Notes: generated by a model not told the origin, from the sequence alone. 64,000 nucleotides of DNA from Sphingomonas sp. (GCA_017849555.1 JAFIGU010000107.1:1-64000), one strand, 5' to 3'. Counted from the first letter of the stretch, positions 41,311-50,151 are shown. Numbers and translations are program-made.

Positions 41311-42377
41311 TCGCGCCGCCGCGCCTCGCCATCATCATCGTCAACTGGAACGTCCGCGATCTGCTCCGCGACTGTCTCGCCGCGGTCCGCGACAGCGAGG
41401 GGCTGGCGCCGGGCGACATCGAGACGATCGTCGTCGACAATGATTCCGCCGACGGCAGCGCGGCGATGGTCGCGGCGGAATTCCCCGCGGTGCGGCTGAT
41501 CGAAAGCGGCGCCAACCTCGGCTTCGCGCGCGGCTGCCAGCGCGGTTACGAGGCGACCGCCGCGCCGTTCGTCATGCTGCTCAACCCCGATACGATGGTC
41601 GACCGCGACGCCATTGCGACGATGCTGGCGACGATCGCGGGCGATCCGGCGATCGGCATCCTCGGCGCGCGGCTGCGCAACAGCGACGGCAGTTTCCAGC
41701 GCGCGTCCGGCGGCGCCTTTCCCACCCTCGCCAATCTCGCGTGGAACTATCTGTTTCTCGGCCACCTGCTGCCGCGCCGCTGGGCGCCGCCGGCGGTCTA
41801 TCTCGACGACGATCCGCCCGGCATTCGCCCGATCGACTGGGTGTCGGGCGCGTCGCTCACCTTCCGGCGCGCGGCGGTGGGGCCGCGCATCTTCGATCCC
41901 GCCTTCTTCATGTTCGGCGAGGATATGGAGGTGTGCCGGCGCGTCCGCGACGCGGGGTGGAACGTACTTTATTCCGCACGACAGAGCATCACCCACCACC
42001 ACGGGCAGAGCTTTTCCCGGCAGACCTCGCTGGAGGTGCTGGCGACGGTCTACAAGGGGCCGCGTTTCTTCTTCCGCCAGGGGCGCGGGCCGCTCGCCCG
42101 GCTGTGCTACGACGCGATCCTTTTTACCGGCTATGCCAGCCGCTGGGCGATCTTCAGCCTGCTCGCCGCCGTGCGGCCGGGCAGCGGCCATGCCGAGATG
42201 GCACGGTTCAGCCGCCGATATCTCGGCGCGATGATCAAGACGATGTTTCGCGAGCCTCCGTTGCACAACCGAAGGGAGCAGAACGATGAACAGGGGTGTA
42301 AAACGAATATTGGTCACCGGTGGCGCCGGATTCCTCGGCTCTCATCTCTGCGACAGGCTGATCGCCCGCGGGCATGA
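41307..42377 (+). CDS. Glycosyltransferase family 2 (rhamnosyltransferase-like)
   Basis: A 356-residue GT-A enzyme opening with [21 protein letters not shown]. It has [13 protein letters not shown], the metal-binding LNPDT, and the [16 protein letters not shown] segment typical of GT2 enzymes acting on wall and exopolysaccharides. Its last 30 or so codons (after the second base of 42286) run in a different frame through the start of the next gene, giving a 92-bp overlap and an Arg-rich tail unlike the rest. A TGA in a neighbouring frame at 42287-42289 would give the usual ATGA overlap, so a recent frameshift near the 3' end or a sequencing indel is possible. Confidence 0.87.
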   Translation: MIAPPRLAIIIVNWNVRDLLRDCLAAVRDSEGLAPGDIETIVVDNDSADGSAAMVAAEFPAVRLIESGANLGFARGCQRGYEATAAPFVMLLNPDTMVDRDAIATMLATIAGDPAIGILGARLRNSDGSFQRASGGAFPTLANLAWNYLFLGHLLPRRWAPPAVYLDDDPPGIRPIDWVSGASLTFRRAAVGPRIFDPAFFMFGEDMEVCRRVRDAGWNVLYSARQSITHHHGQSFSRQTSLEVLATVYKGPRFFFRQGRGPLARLCYDAILFTGYASRWAIFSLLAAVRPGSGHAEMARFSRRYLGAMIKTMFREPPLHNRREQNDEQGCKTNIGHRWRRIPRLSSLRQADRPRA

Positions 42378-43311
42378 GGTATTGTGCGTCGACAATTTCT
42401 TCACCGGATCGAAGAACAATATCAGCCATCTCCTCGGCAATCCTCGCTTCGAGTTCCTGCGGCACGATGTGACCTTCCCGCTGTTCGTCGAAGTCGACGA
42501 GATATACAATCTCGCCTGCCCGGCCTCGCCGATCCAATATCGCGTCAACCCGGTGCAGACCACCAAGACGAGCGTCCACGGCGCGATCAACATGCTCGGC
42601 CTTGCGCGACGCGTCGGCGCGAAGATTCTCCAGGCGTCGACCAGCGAAGTCTATGGCGATCCCGAAATCCACCCGCAGCGCGAGGATTATTGGGGCCGGG
42701 TGAACACCACCGGCCCGCGCGCTTGCTACGACGAGGGCAAGCGCTGCGCCGAAACGCTGTTCTTCGATTATCATCGCGAGCGATCGGTGAAGATCAAGAT
42801 CGCGCGCATCTTCAACACCTATGGCCCGCGGATGGACCCGGGCGACGGCCGCGTCGTCTCGAATTTCATCATGCAGGCGCTCACCGGCCAGCCGATCACC
42901 ATTTATGGCGACGGCGAGCAGACGCGCTCCTTCTGCTATGTCGACGATCTGATCGAGGGCCTGATCCGGCTGATGGCCAGTCCCGACGATTTCACCGGCC
43001 CGGTCAATATCGGCAATCCCGGAGAGTTCACCATATTGGAGCTTGCCGAGACGATCCTCGAACTGACCCGTTCCAAGTCCCAACTGGTGCGCAAGCCGCT
43101 GCCGACCGACGATCCGCGCCAGCGTCGCCCCGATATCGAGCTGGCGCGGACCGAACTCGGCTGGCAACCGACCGTGATGCTGCGCGAGGGGCTGCGCCAT
43201 ACGATCGCTTATTTCGACGACTTCCTCGGATCGCAGAATAGCGGCCTGATCTTCGAACGATTCCCCGAGCAATCCTTTACGACACGCCAGAATCTGGTTC
43301 AGCAGAGCTGA
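42286..43311 (+). CDS. UDP-glucuronate decarboxylase (UDP-xylose synthase)
   Basis: A 341-residue extended SDR enzyme converting UDP-glucuronate to UDP-xylose with bound NAD. NAD site [19 protein letters not shown] signature [16 protein letters not shown] and [16 protein letters not shown]; catalytic STSEVYGDP and Y-x3-K in [13 protein letters not shown]; then [17 protein letters not shown]. The match to the UXS family is strong throughout. AAGGGAG lies 7 bp before the ATG, which favours this start despite the overlap with the glycosyltransferase. It implies xylose in the polymer. No UDP-glucose dehydrogenase lies in the window, so UDP-glucuronate must come from elsewhere. A strong hairpin follows. 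Confidence 0.93.
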   Translation: MNRGVKRILVTGGAGFLGSHLCDRLIARGHEVLCVDNFFTGSKNNISHLLGNPRFEFLRHDVTFPLFVEVDEIYNLACPASPIQYRVNPVQTTKTSVHGAINMLGLARRVGAKILQASTSEVYGDPEIHPQREDYWGRVNTTGPRACYDEGKRCAETLFFDYHRERSVKIKIARIFNTYGPRMDPGDGRVVSNFIMQALTGQPITIYGDGEQTRSFCYVDDLIEGLIRLMASPDDFTGPVNIGNPGEFTILELAETILELTRSKSQLVRKPLPTDDPRQRRPDIELARTELGWQPTVMLREGLRHTIAYFDDFLGSQNSGLIFERFPEQSFTTRQNLVQQS

Positions 43312-43317
43312 GCCAGC

Positions 43318-43359
43318 GGCGCCGGCCAAGGCCCCTTCTCCCTTGGGCGGGCCGGCGCC
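43318..43359. terminator. Strong hairpin ending the exopolysaccharide operon
   Basis: GGCGCCGGCC (43318-43327) and GGCCGGCGCC (43350-43359) are perfect inverted copies. The stem is prolonged inward by AAGG/CCTT around a C/T-rich loop. It lies between the convergent stops of the UDP-xylose synthase and RlpA genes, so it could serve both strands. Confidence 0.7.
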
Positions 43360-43376
43360 GACACTGGCCTTTCGTC

Positions 43377-44003
43377 TCAGCGCCGCAACGGCGTGATCGG
43401 CGCGCCCGGATCGCCGGACTCGGCGATGGGCGCCTGCATACCGGTCGCAAGCTGCATGCGCAGGTTCGCCAATTGCCCCGGCGGCAATGGCGGCAGCTTG
43501 CTCGCCGGCTTGCCCGCGCGCAACCGCGCGCGATCTTTCTCCGAAGGCTCGACGCGGCGGACGCGGACCGGCGCATGCCCTTGCGCCTTGATGCCGAGTT
43601 CGTCGGCGGCACCGCGCGACAGATCGATGATGCGCCCGCCACCGGTCGCAAACGGCCCGCGATCGTTGATCCGCACGATGATCCGCCGCCCGGTTTCGAG
43701 CGCGGTCACCTCGACATAGGTCGGCAGCGGCAATGTCGTGTGTGCCGCGGTGATCCAGCGCGGACGGAAGCGTTCGCCGTTGGCGGTTCGATTGCCCGAT
43801 TCCGCGCCATACCAGCTTGCATAGCCGAGCATGTCGTAGGTCGGATCGGCGGCGGGGACAAAGGTCGTGCCACGGACGACATAGGGCCGGCCGATCCTGA
43901 CCGGCGTATCGCTGACGGGGCGATAATTGCCGCCCGCGCACCCCGCGAGGATCAGGACCGCGGCGAGGACGCTTGCGGCGCGGATGTTGATTTGGTCCAG
44001 CAT
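43377..44003 (-). CDS. rlpA: RlpA-like lytic transglycosylase lipoprotein
   Basis: A 208-residue lipoprotein; the lipobox LAGC places the lipidated cysteine at residue 22. The double-psi beta-barrel of RlpA is clear: GYASWYGAESGNRTANGERF, TAAHTTLPLPTYVEVTAL and INDRGPFATGGRIIDLS, with the catalytic-type aspartate in NDRGP. RlpA cleaves glycan strands lacking stem peptides at the septum. The SPOR domain that targets RlpA in other bacteria is absent; the C-terminal 50 residues are basic and Pro-rich instead. It is transcribed alone, convergent with the exopolysaccharide operon. Confidence 0.93.
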   Translation of the reverse strand: MLDQINIRAASVLAAVLILAGCAGGNYRPVSDTPVRIGRPYVVRGTTFVPAADPTYDMLGYASWYGAESGNRTANGERFRPRWITAAHTTLPLPTYVEVTALETGRRIIVRINDRGPFATGGGRIIDLSRGAADELGIKAQGHAPVRVRRVEPSEKDRARLRAGKPASKLPPLPPGQLANLRMQLATGMQAPIAESGDPGAPITPLRR

Positions 44004-44185
44004 CGCACGCGACCGTAATCGTCCGACGCGCGTTCATGAAGCCGCTTTGTGACGCTGATTCCGGGTCCGCGATGCGGCAGCGGCGCCACAGTGAGCGCGA
44101 CAAGCTGCCGCGCGATCAAACAATCGTTGCGCTGGCGCCAGCGGCTTGTCAGTTTCCGCCCCATTCTCGTTGAGGGGCCACATCT

Positions 44186-46225
44186 ATGCGCCGGATATTA
44201 TTCGCGTCTCTGCTCGCCATTGCCGCGTCGACCGCCACCGCCGAGCCGATCTCAAAGGATCAGCTGATGACCGCGCCGGCTGGCGCGCGTCACTATACCT
44301 TCAGCTCGATCGCCGGAAAACACGGCGACGTCTGGTCGTGGACGATGCCCGACGGGCGGATCGCCTATCGCATGTCGATGTCGCTGCGCGGCTGGGTCAC
44401 CGAGACCGACGAGGTGATGACGCTCGGGCCGGACAAGCGGCCGACCGCGATCGCGATCCGCGGCTATACCGATCAGGGCGACGCGACCGAAACGTTCGAC
44501 GTCGACGCGGGCGGCGTCGCGCGGTGGAAGACGGTGATCGATTCGGGCTCGGCCCCGTTCGCCGGCAAACGCTACAACACCTATGGCGGGCCGCCGCTCG
44601 CCGCCGAGCGCGAGGTCGACGCGCTGGTCGCCGCCGGGGACAAGGGCATCGACATGCTGCCGGGCGGGCATGCCAGCATCACGATCGGCCAGCCGGCGCA
44701 GATCGACGGGCCGAACGGCGCGGAAACGGTCAAACTCGCCTTCATCCGCGGCTACAGCTTCGCCCCGCTGCCGGTGTGGCTCGACAAGGACAATCGCTTC
44801 TTCGGCAATGCCGGGGTCATTTCGCTGCTGCCCGAAGGATATGAGAAGAACGGCCCGAAGCTGAAGGAGATTCAGGACAAGGCCACCGCGGCGATGGTCC
44901 GCGATGTCGCGCATCAATTCCTCACCCCGGCCAATCGCACGCCGACGCTGGTCGATCATGTGCTGATGTTCGATTCGGTGGCGGGCAAATATCTGCCCGA
45001 TCGCGCGGTGCTGATCGCCGAGGGCAAGGTCGCCGCGGTCGCCGCGGGCGGGTCGATCAAGCCCCCCGCCGGCGCGATGGTGATCGACGGGCGCGGCAAG
45101 ACGCTGTCGCCGGGGCTGTGGGATTCGCACCAGCATGTCGGCGACGACTGGAACCTGCTGCAGAATGTCGCGACCGGGATGACCAATTATCGCAGCCCGG
45201 GCTCGCTGATCGACGACGCGCACAGCATCTACAGGCGCCGCGCGGCGGGCGATCTGCTCGCCCCCGACGGCAAGATCTCGGTGATCATCGATCGCAAGGA
45301 CCCGCTCGCCGCGCAGGGTGCGCTCACCGTCTCCTCGGCGGCGGAGGCGGTCGCCGCGGTCGACAAGATCAAGCAGGCCGGGCTGTGGGGCGCGAAATTC
45401 TACACCTCGATGAATCCGGCGTGGATCGCCCCGGCCGCCGCCGAGGCGCACAAATTGGGGCTCCACGTCCACGGCCATATCCCCGCCGGGATGCGCCCGC
45501 TCGATGCGGTGCGCGCGGGCTATGACGAGGTCACCCACATCAATTTCATCATGATGCAGGCGATGCCGCAGGAGGTGGTCGACAAGGCCAATACCGCCGC
45601 GCGGCTCGAAGGCCCGGCGAAATACGGCAAGGACGTCGATCTCGATTCCCCGGCGATGACGGCCTTTTATGCCGAACTCGCCAAGCGCGGCACGATCATC
45701 GATCCGACGCTGACGGTGTGGGAGCCGATGATGACCTCCGACGGCTCGGCGATCTCGCCCGAATATGCGCCCTTCGCCGATATCGCGCCGCCCGCGGTCG
45801 CGCGGAGCTGGCGGGTCGGCGGCTATCCCTTGTTCGGCGGGCTGACGCGCGACGATTTCCGCAAGAGCTTCGACAAGATGGTCGGGCTGGTCAACCGGCT
45901 GCACAAGGCCGGGGTGCGGATCGTCGCGGGCACCGACGGCTATGGGCTCGAGCTGGTGCGCGAGCTGGAGCTCTACCAGCAGGCCGGGCTGAGCAACGCC
46001 GAGGCATTGCAGACCGCGACGATCATCCCCGCGCGGATAACCGGGATGGCCGATCGCGCCGGATCGATCGCGCCGGGCAAGGCCGCCGACATCATCCTCG
46101 TCGACGGCGACACCTCGAAGGATCTCGGCACCCTCCGCCACGTCAACACCGTGTTCCTCGACGGCTATCGCCTCGACGGCACCGCGCTGCGCACGGCGAG
46201 CGGATTGAGCGGGATGCCGAAGTAA
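44186..46225 (+). CDS. Exported amidohydrolase with N-terminal extension
   Basis: A 679-residue metal-dependent hydrolase with a signal peptide ending ASTATAE. The amidohydrolase TIM barrel occupies about residues 265-655: metal ligands in DSHQHVG, a likely carboxylated lysine in GAKFYTS, HVHGHIP, VTHINF and AGTDGYG, and the C-terminal sandwich segment GSIAPGKAADIILVDGD. About 250 residues before the barrel (HYTFSSIAGKHGDVW, YNTYGGPPLAAEREVD) form an extra domain I do not recognise. Relatives include exported prolidase-like and imidazolonepropionase-like proteins; the substrate is unknown. It is monocistronic, followed by a hairpin and a repeat element. Confidence 0.87.
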   Translation: MRRILFASLLAIAASTATAEPISKDQLMTAPAGARHYTFSSIAGKHGDVWSWTMPDGRIAYRMSMSLRGWVTETDEVMTLGPDKRPTAIAIRGYTDQGDATETFDVDAGGVARWKTVIDSGSAPFAGKRYNTYGGPPLAAEREVDALVAAGDKGIDMLPGGHASITIGQPAQIDGPNGAETVKLAFIRGYSFAPLPVWLDKDNRFFGNAGVISLLPEGYEKNGPKLKEIQDKATAAMVRDVAHQFLTPANRTPTLVDHVLMFDSVAGKYLPDRAVLIAEGKVAAVAAGGSIKPPAGAMVIDGRGKTLSPGLWDSHQHVGDDWNLLQNVATGMTNYRSPGSLIDDAHSIYRRRAAGDLLAPDGKISVIIDRKDPLAAQGALTVSSAAEAVAAVDKIKQAGLWGAKFYTSMNPAWIAPAAAEAHKLGLHVHGHIPAGMRPLDAVRAGYDEVTHINFIMMQAMPQEVVDKANTAARLEGPAKYGKDVDLDSPAMTAFYAELAKRGTIIDPTLTVWEPMMTSDGSAISPEYAPFADIAPPAVARSWRVGGYPLFGGLTRDDFRKSFDKMVGLVNRLHKAGVRIVAGTDGYGLELVRELELYQQAGLSNAEALQTATIIPARITGMADRAGSIAPGKAADIILVDGDTSKDLGTLRHVNTVFLDGYRLDGTALRTASGLSGMPK

Positions 46226-46233
46226 GAAAACGG

Positions 46234-46262
46234 GGGCCCGGGGCTGGATCGGCGCCGGGCCC
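46234..46262. terminator. Hairpin after the amidohydrolase gene
   Basis: GGGCCCGG (46234-46241) and CCGGGCCC (46255-46262) form a perfect 8-bp stem nine bases after the stop codon. It is GC-rich without a T tract. Confidence 0.6.
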
Positions 46263-46285
46263 GGACATTCGTGGGCGGCTATGAT

Positions 46286-46367
46286 CCGTTCGCCCTGCGC
46301 TCGTCGAAGGGCTGTCCTTCTTCGTCGGAAGAAAAAGCCAGGGCTTCGACAAGCTCAGCGCGAACGG
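46286..46367. repeat. Palindromic intergenic repeat (sphingomonad REP-like)
   Basis: An 82-bp imperfect palindrome between convergent genes. The ends are CCGTTCGC and GCGAACGG; inner arms include TCGTCGAAGGGCT against AGCCAGGGCTTCGAC, with TTC/GAA pairs near the centre. Sequences of this look (GTTCGC...TCGAAGGGC) occur between genes in many sphingomonad genomes, from memory. Only one copy is in the window. Confidence 0.6.
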
Positions 46368-46396
46368 AGAGGTCGTCCCGATCTGAGGCGCGATGC

Positions 46397-47398
46397 TCAA
46401 ACGCGCATCAGATCCTTCCCCACCACCACCGGGCCGCGGTAATTCTTGCGGATCGCCGCCAGCGCCGCCGTTTCGTCGAGATCCTCCGCCCCCGGCGCCA
46501 TGCCCAAATGGGTCAGCACCAGCTTGCCCACCTTGGCCCGCGCCGCCAGCGCGCCGACATTCTCCGGGGTCAGATGCTCCAGCTCCATATGCCGGATCAT
46601 CGGGGTGACATCGACGCTCTTGTCCGCGCTGCGGCTTCGGATATCCGCGACCACCCCCGGCAGGTCGATGATCTCGCTGATCAGCACGTCGGCACCGCTG
46701 GCCAGCGCCTCCACCGCGGGGCTCGGCCCGGTATCGCCGGTATAGACGATGCTGCGCCGCGGCGTTTCGAAGCGATAGGAGAAGGACATGTCGTGGCCAT
46801 AAGGCCGCGCCGGCAGGTGCATCGTCGCATAATGCGTATTCTCGACCGCGGTCACCCGCAGCATCTCGTCGCGATACACCTCCACCGGCCCCGGCTGGGT
46901 GATATCCTTGCCGAAGAAGAATTTGTCGGGCGGCGGCGAATGCGCGCTCTCGCCGCGGAAGATATCCGCCTGGATCGCGATCGCCTTGATGCTGCTGTCG
47001 ATCACCGTCTGCGTCCCCGGTGGGCCGTAGATCGGCACCGGGGCGCTGCGCAGCCGCTGCATCGCCGCCTGTACCCAATCGAGCGACAGGAAGGCGGCGA
47101 TCCCCGCGGTATGATCGAGATGGAGATGCGAAATGAACGCGGCGTCGATCCGGCTCGGCGCGACCCCGGCCTGCACCAATTGCCGCGTCACCCCCGCGCC
47201 GAGATCGATCAGATAGGAACGATCGCCGACCTGGAGCAGATTGGCCGGCTGCATCCGCGTCTTGCGCATCACCGGCCCGCCGCCGGTCCCCAGCAATATC
47301 CAGCGATCCTCGGGCGTGGTCGCCGCGCGCAGCGGCGCGGCCGAGATCGCCGCCCCCGCCAGCGCGCCACCCAACAGCCCCCTGCGCGTCATCTCCAT
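46397..47398 (-). CDS. Metallo-beta-lactamase-fold hydrolase, Tat-exported
   Basis: A 333-residue MBL-fold enzyme. The N terminus MEMTRRGLLGGALAGAAISAAPLRA is a twin-arginine-type signal (TRRGLL; the second and third residues of the classical SRRxFLK differ). The zinc motif HLHLDH (H-x-H-x-D-H) follows VSIDAAFIS-like sequence, with later ligands in VYTGDTG and LTHLGM. Architecture resembles RNase Z/arylsulfatase-type MBL proteins, but export argues for an extracytoplasmic substrate. It is convergent with the amidohydrolase and separated from it by a hairpin and a repeat. The function is not assigned. Confidence 0.88.
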   Translation of the reverse strand: MEMTRRGLLGGALAGAAISAAPLRAATTPEDRWILLGTGGGPVMRKTRMQPANLLQVGDRSYLIDLGAGVTRQLVQAGVAPSRIDAAFISHLHLDHTAGIAAFLSLDWVQAAMQRLRSAPVPIYGPPGTQTVIDSSIKAIAIQADIFRGESAHSPPPDKFFFGKDITQPGPVEVYRDEMLRVTAVENTHYATMHLPARPYGHDMSFSYRFETPRRSIVYTGDTGPSPAVEALASGADVLISEIIDLPGVVADIRSRSADKSVDVTPMIRHMELEHLTPENVGALAARAKVGKLVLTHLGMAPGAEDLDETAALAAIRKNYRGPVVVGKDLMRV

Positions 47399-47483
47399 CT
47401 GCGGCTCTCCGTTATTCTATGGGGTCGAAGTGCCGCCAGACCTATCCCCGCGCACAGAATACTTCAACTACTAAGGATGTCAC

Positions 47484-48287
47484 TCACTCGACCTTCGCCC
47501 AGAAGCTCTTGCCGATCGTATCGTAGCGCCGCATCGCCGCGATCATTTCCGCCCGCAGCGCGGCATCGACCATCTCGGCGGGCAGCAAGGGATCGGTGTT
47601 GATCGTGCGGATCACCGACTGGCCGAGCAGCAACGTCTCGCGCGCCGCCTCGACGGTCGTCATCGCGGCGAGGCGATCCTCGCTCGCTGCCATCTCGTCG
47701 ATCCAGTGCCGGTAGCGCGCCGCGATCGCCGCCGCCGGCCATAGACCGCGGAACGCCGCCTCCTGCGTCGCGAGCGCGCGCACGTCGCCGAGGATCGTCG
47801 CGGTCTCGTCGAGCCCGAGCCCGACGAGGCGCGCGGCGAAATCCTCGAGCGACAGCGCCAGATTGTCGGGCCGCACCCACAAGCCGCTTTCCGCGCGCGC
47901 CAGCCCGTTGAGCCGCAACGCGCGCTCCTGCGCGCGCACCTGCCGGCGGTCGCTGCGCCCGAGATGATCGACCGCTACGACGATCCAGCGTCCGTCCCAC
48001 GCCCGGACGCGCGATTCCGCCTCGGCCCAGCCGCGCGCGACGCGATTGAGCGCCAGCCCCTCGCGCCCGATCGCATAGACCCCGCGCTCGACCTGCTCGA
48101 CCATCTCGTCGCGCACCAGCCGCCCCAGCGCCATCCGCATCGCCGCGCCGTCGACCCCGCAGATTTCGGCGCGGCGCGCCAGCGCCGCCGCGCGCATCGG
48201 CCGCGCGCCGCTGGTCGACAGAAAGGCCAGCGCGAGCGTCCGCGCCGACAAGGGCTCGCGCCAGTGATGTAACGATATTTGACTCAC
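47484..48287 (-). CDS. PaaX-family transcriptional regulator
   Basis: A 267-residue regulator resembling PaaX, the phenylacetyl-CoA-responsive repressor. The N-terminal winged helix has SARTLALAFLSTSGARPMRAAALARRAEICGVD and AMRMALGRLVRDEMVE; the middle and C-terminal PaaX domains follow (WDGRWIVVAVD, LGLDETATILGD, RYRHWIDEM). No phenylacetate genes are in the window. It is divergent from a fatty acid desaturase with 50 bp between them. A GTG at 48287 is used; no better start is in frame. An inverted repeat TGTAAC/GTTACA overlaps its start and the intergenic gap, a plausible operator. Confidence 0.82.
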   Translation of the reverse strand: MSQISLHHWREPLSARTLALAFLSTSGARPMRAAALARRAEICGVDGAAMRMALGRLVRDEMVEQVERGVYAIGREGLALNRVARGWAEAESRVRAWDGRWIVVAVDHLGRSDRRQVRAQERALRLNGLARAESGLWVRPDNLALSLEDFAARLVGLGLDETATILGDVRALATQEAAFRGLWPAAAIAARYRHWIDEMAASEDRLAAMTTVEAARETLLLGQSVIRTINTDPLLPAEMVDAALRAEMIAAMRRYDTIGKSFWAKVE

Positions 48288-48306
48288 AAAGCCATTTCCT
48301 GTTACA
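48268..48306. promoter_or_regulatory. Inverted repeat between PaaX-type regulator and desaturase
   Basis: TGTAAC (48268-48273) and GTTACA (48301-48306) are perfect inverted hexamers, centred on the regulator's start codon and 32 bp before the desaturase ATG. This is a candidate binding site for the regulator; the 27-bp spacing is wide for one dimer. Confidence 0.4.
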
Positions 48307-48337
48307 ACTCCGTTCGACAGCCCGAAGGACCCGCACG

Positions 48338-49240
48338 ATGCCCCGCGATCGGTTCACCGACTTTCTCAGCAAGGATGAACTGGCACAATTGACGCGTACC
48401 TCCAATGCGTGGGGCTGGTGGACGCTCGCCGTCAACTGGGCGCTGATCGCGGGCGCCTTCGCGCTGGCGATCGCCTGGCCGAATCCGCTGACGATCGTGC
48501 TCGCGGTGCTGGTGATCGCCGGCCGGCAACTCGGGCTCGGCATCATCGTCCACGATTGCGCGCATCACGCCTTGTTCAGCGGGCGACGCTTGAACGAGAC
48601 CGTCGGGCAATGGCTCGCCGCGGTGCCGATGATGAGCTCGCTGCCCAAATATCGCAGCTATCACCTCAAGCACCACCGGTTCGCCGGCACCCCGAACGAT
48701 CCCGATATCGGCTTCGTCCAAAGCTATCCGGTCGCGCGCGAATCGTTGCGCCGCAAATTCGCGCGCGATCTGACCGGGCGGACCGGATTTCGCGATCAAT
48801 TGCTCGCCTTCCGCCGTTTCCGCTTTGCCGAACAATGGCCTTGGCTGGTGTTTCAGGCCGGTCTGTTCGCGATCCTCGCGCTCGCGGGCGGCTGGTGGGC
48901 CTATGCCTTGTGGTGGGTGGCGTTGCTGTTCGTCTATCCCGCGATCGTCCGGCTGCGGCAGATCGGCGAGCACGGCGTCGCGACCGACCGCAGCGACACC
49001 GATGCGCGACTCAATACCTCGACCACCTTGGTGCGCTGGTGGGAACGGCTGTTCGTCGCGCCCAATAATGTGAGTTACCATCTCGAACACCATCTTGCCG
49101 CCGGGGTGCCGCCCTATCGGTTGCGCGAGATGCACCGCCTGCTGAAAAGCCGGGGATTTTACGAGGGTTACGCCTGTATCGCGACCGGCTACGGCGATGT
49201 GCTGCGGCGATCGGTGAAGGCCGCGCATCAACCCGCCTGA
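48338..49240 (+). CDS. Membrane fatty acid desaturase
   Basis: A 300-residue membrane di-iron desaturase. The three histidine boxes are HDCAHH, HLKHHRF (H-x2-HH) and HLEHH near the C terminus. Hydrophobic segments at about 28-60 and 165-200 place the boxes on the cytoplasmic face. Similar proteins introduce double bonds in acyl chains or act on other hydrocarbon-like substrates. The divergent PaaX-type gene may control it, which would be consistent with an acyl-CoA-type signal. The substrate chain and position are unknown. Confidence 0.92.
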   Translation: MPRDRFTDFLSKDELAQLTRTSNAWGWWTLAVNWALIAGAFALAIAWPNPLTIVLAVLVIAGRQLGLGIIVHDCAHHALFSGRRLNETVGQWLAAVPMMSSLPKYRSYHLKHHRFAGTPNDPDIGFVQSYPVARESLRRKFARDLTGRTGFRDQLLAFRRFRFAEQWPWLVFQAGLFAILALAGGWWAYALWWVALLFVYPAIVRLRQIGEHGVATDRSDTDARLNTSTTLVRWWERLFVAPNNVSYHLEHHLAAGVPPYRLREMHRLLKSRGFYEGYACIATGYGDVLRRSVKAAHQPA

Positions 49241-49328
49241 CGCGCGCCCCGGCATCTCGTCGCAATTGATTTGCGAAACGCTAGCGCGCTGATACGCCCG
49301 TGCCGGGTTCAAGGGTGGGGTGCGTTAC

Positions 49329-49682
49329 ATGCGCGGCAAGCGGCTTATCGGCGTGGCGATCATCGCAGCGACAATTCCCACGGCAGCCTTCGCCGACGAT
49401 CCGCGCGATCCCTCGATGCGCAGCGCCGACGCGCATGCCCGCGACAGCGAGCAAACCCGCCAGCTCAACCTCCAGGCCGCCGCCGCCAACCGCGGGCCGC
49501 GTTATCATGTCGTGCGCCCGGGCGGTTACGAGGATGCCGATTATGTCGCGGCATCGCGTGACCACGACCGCGATATGGATCGCTATGCCCGCAGCCGCGC
49601 GCAATATGAGCGCGAGATGGCCGAATGGCGCCGCGCCGTCGCGGCCTGCCGCGCAGGATATTACGACGCCTGCGACAATTGA
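49329..49682 (+). CDS. Small exported hypothetical protein
   Basis: A 117-residue protein with an N-terminal signal peptide (MRGKRLIGVAIIAAT...AAFADD). The mature part is rich in Arg, Asp, Ala and Tyr and ends with RRAVAACRAGYYDACDN, where two cysteines could form a disulfide. I do not recognise a characterised family. A GTG nine bases earlier is an alternative start; a GGGTGGGG run lies just before both. It faces another small exported protein at 49735. Confidence 0.65.
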   Translation: MRGKRLIGVAIIAATIPTAAFADDPRDPSMRSADAHARDSEQTRQLNLQAAAANRGPRYHVVRPGGYEDADYVAASRDHDRDMDRYARSRAQYEREMAEWRRAVAACRAGYYDACDN

Positions 49683-49734
49683 GGCGCGCGAAGGCGCAAC
49701 CGCGGTGACGCGGTTGAGCCCGCGACGCTAACGA

Positions 49735-50046
49735 TCAATTGTCGTCGTCGTCATCGTGATGCCAGCGATGTTCGCGTTCCCAGCGGCGCTGCATCCAATA
49801 GCGCCGCGCACGTTCGCGCTCCCATCGCTCGCGGCGATCGCGCCAGTCGTCATGCCGGTAATAACCGCCATCGCGATCCCGATAAAAAGACCGGTCGTAA
49901 TTATAACCCTGGTTGTAATAGCCCCGGTCATAATAGGGACTGTCCGACCCGACATAGACACCCCAGCTTTGCGCCGAAGCGACCGAAGGGATCGTTGCGA
50001 AAGCACTCCCGGCAAGGATGGCGATCAAGGGGATTGTGATCTTCAT
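49735..50046 (-). CDS. Small exported Tyr/Arg/Asp-rich protein with acidic tail
   Basis: A 103-residue protein with a clear signal peptide ending SVASAQ. The mature chain is dominated by Tyr, Arg, Asp and Trp (YYDRGYYNQGYNYDRSF) and ends HRWHHDDDDDN, a tail that could bind metal. GAGGAGTG lies just before the ATG. Low-complexity exported proteins like this are common in sphingomonads; the function is unknown. It is convergent with the small protein at 49329-49682. Confidence 0.75.
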   Translation of the reverse strand: MKITIPLIAILAGSAFATIPSVASAQSWGVYVGSDSPYYDRGYYNQGYNYDRSFYRDRDGGYYRHDDWRDRRERWERERARRYWMQRRWEREHRWHHDDDDDN

Positions 50047-50151
50047 GGTCCCACTCCTCTACGCTTGTTCGATAGGAGCGGGTCTAGCAGGGCACGTCTT
50101 TTCGCACGCTGAACTGGCCTGGCAGCCGGGGTTCACCAGCATTGCACGGAT

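Noticed and set aside
25107..43311. Exopolysaccharide cluster considered as a gellan/sphingan-type locus.
   Set aside because: The dTDP-rhamnose genes and the typical sphingan gene order are absent; CDP-glucose and UDP-xylose enzymes are present instead.
49300..49731. Alternative 143-codon forward frame overlapping the small exported protein.
   Set aside because: It is Arg/Ser/Pro/Thr-rich with no signal peptide, whereas the overlapping frame has a signal peptide and a plausible mature chain.
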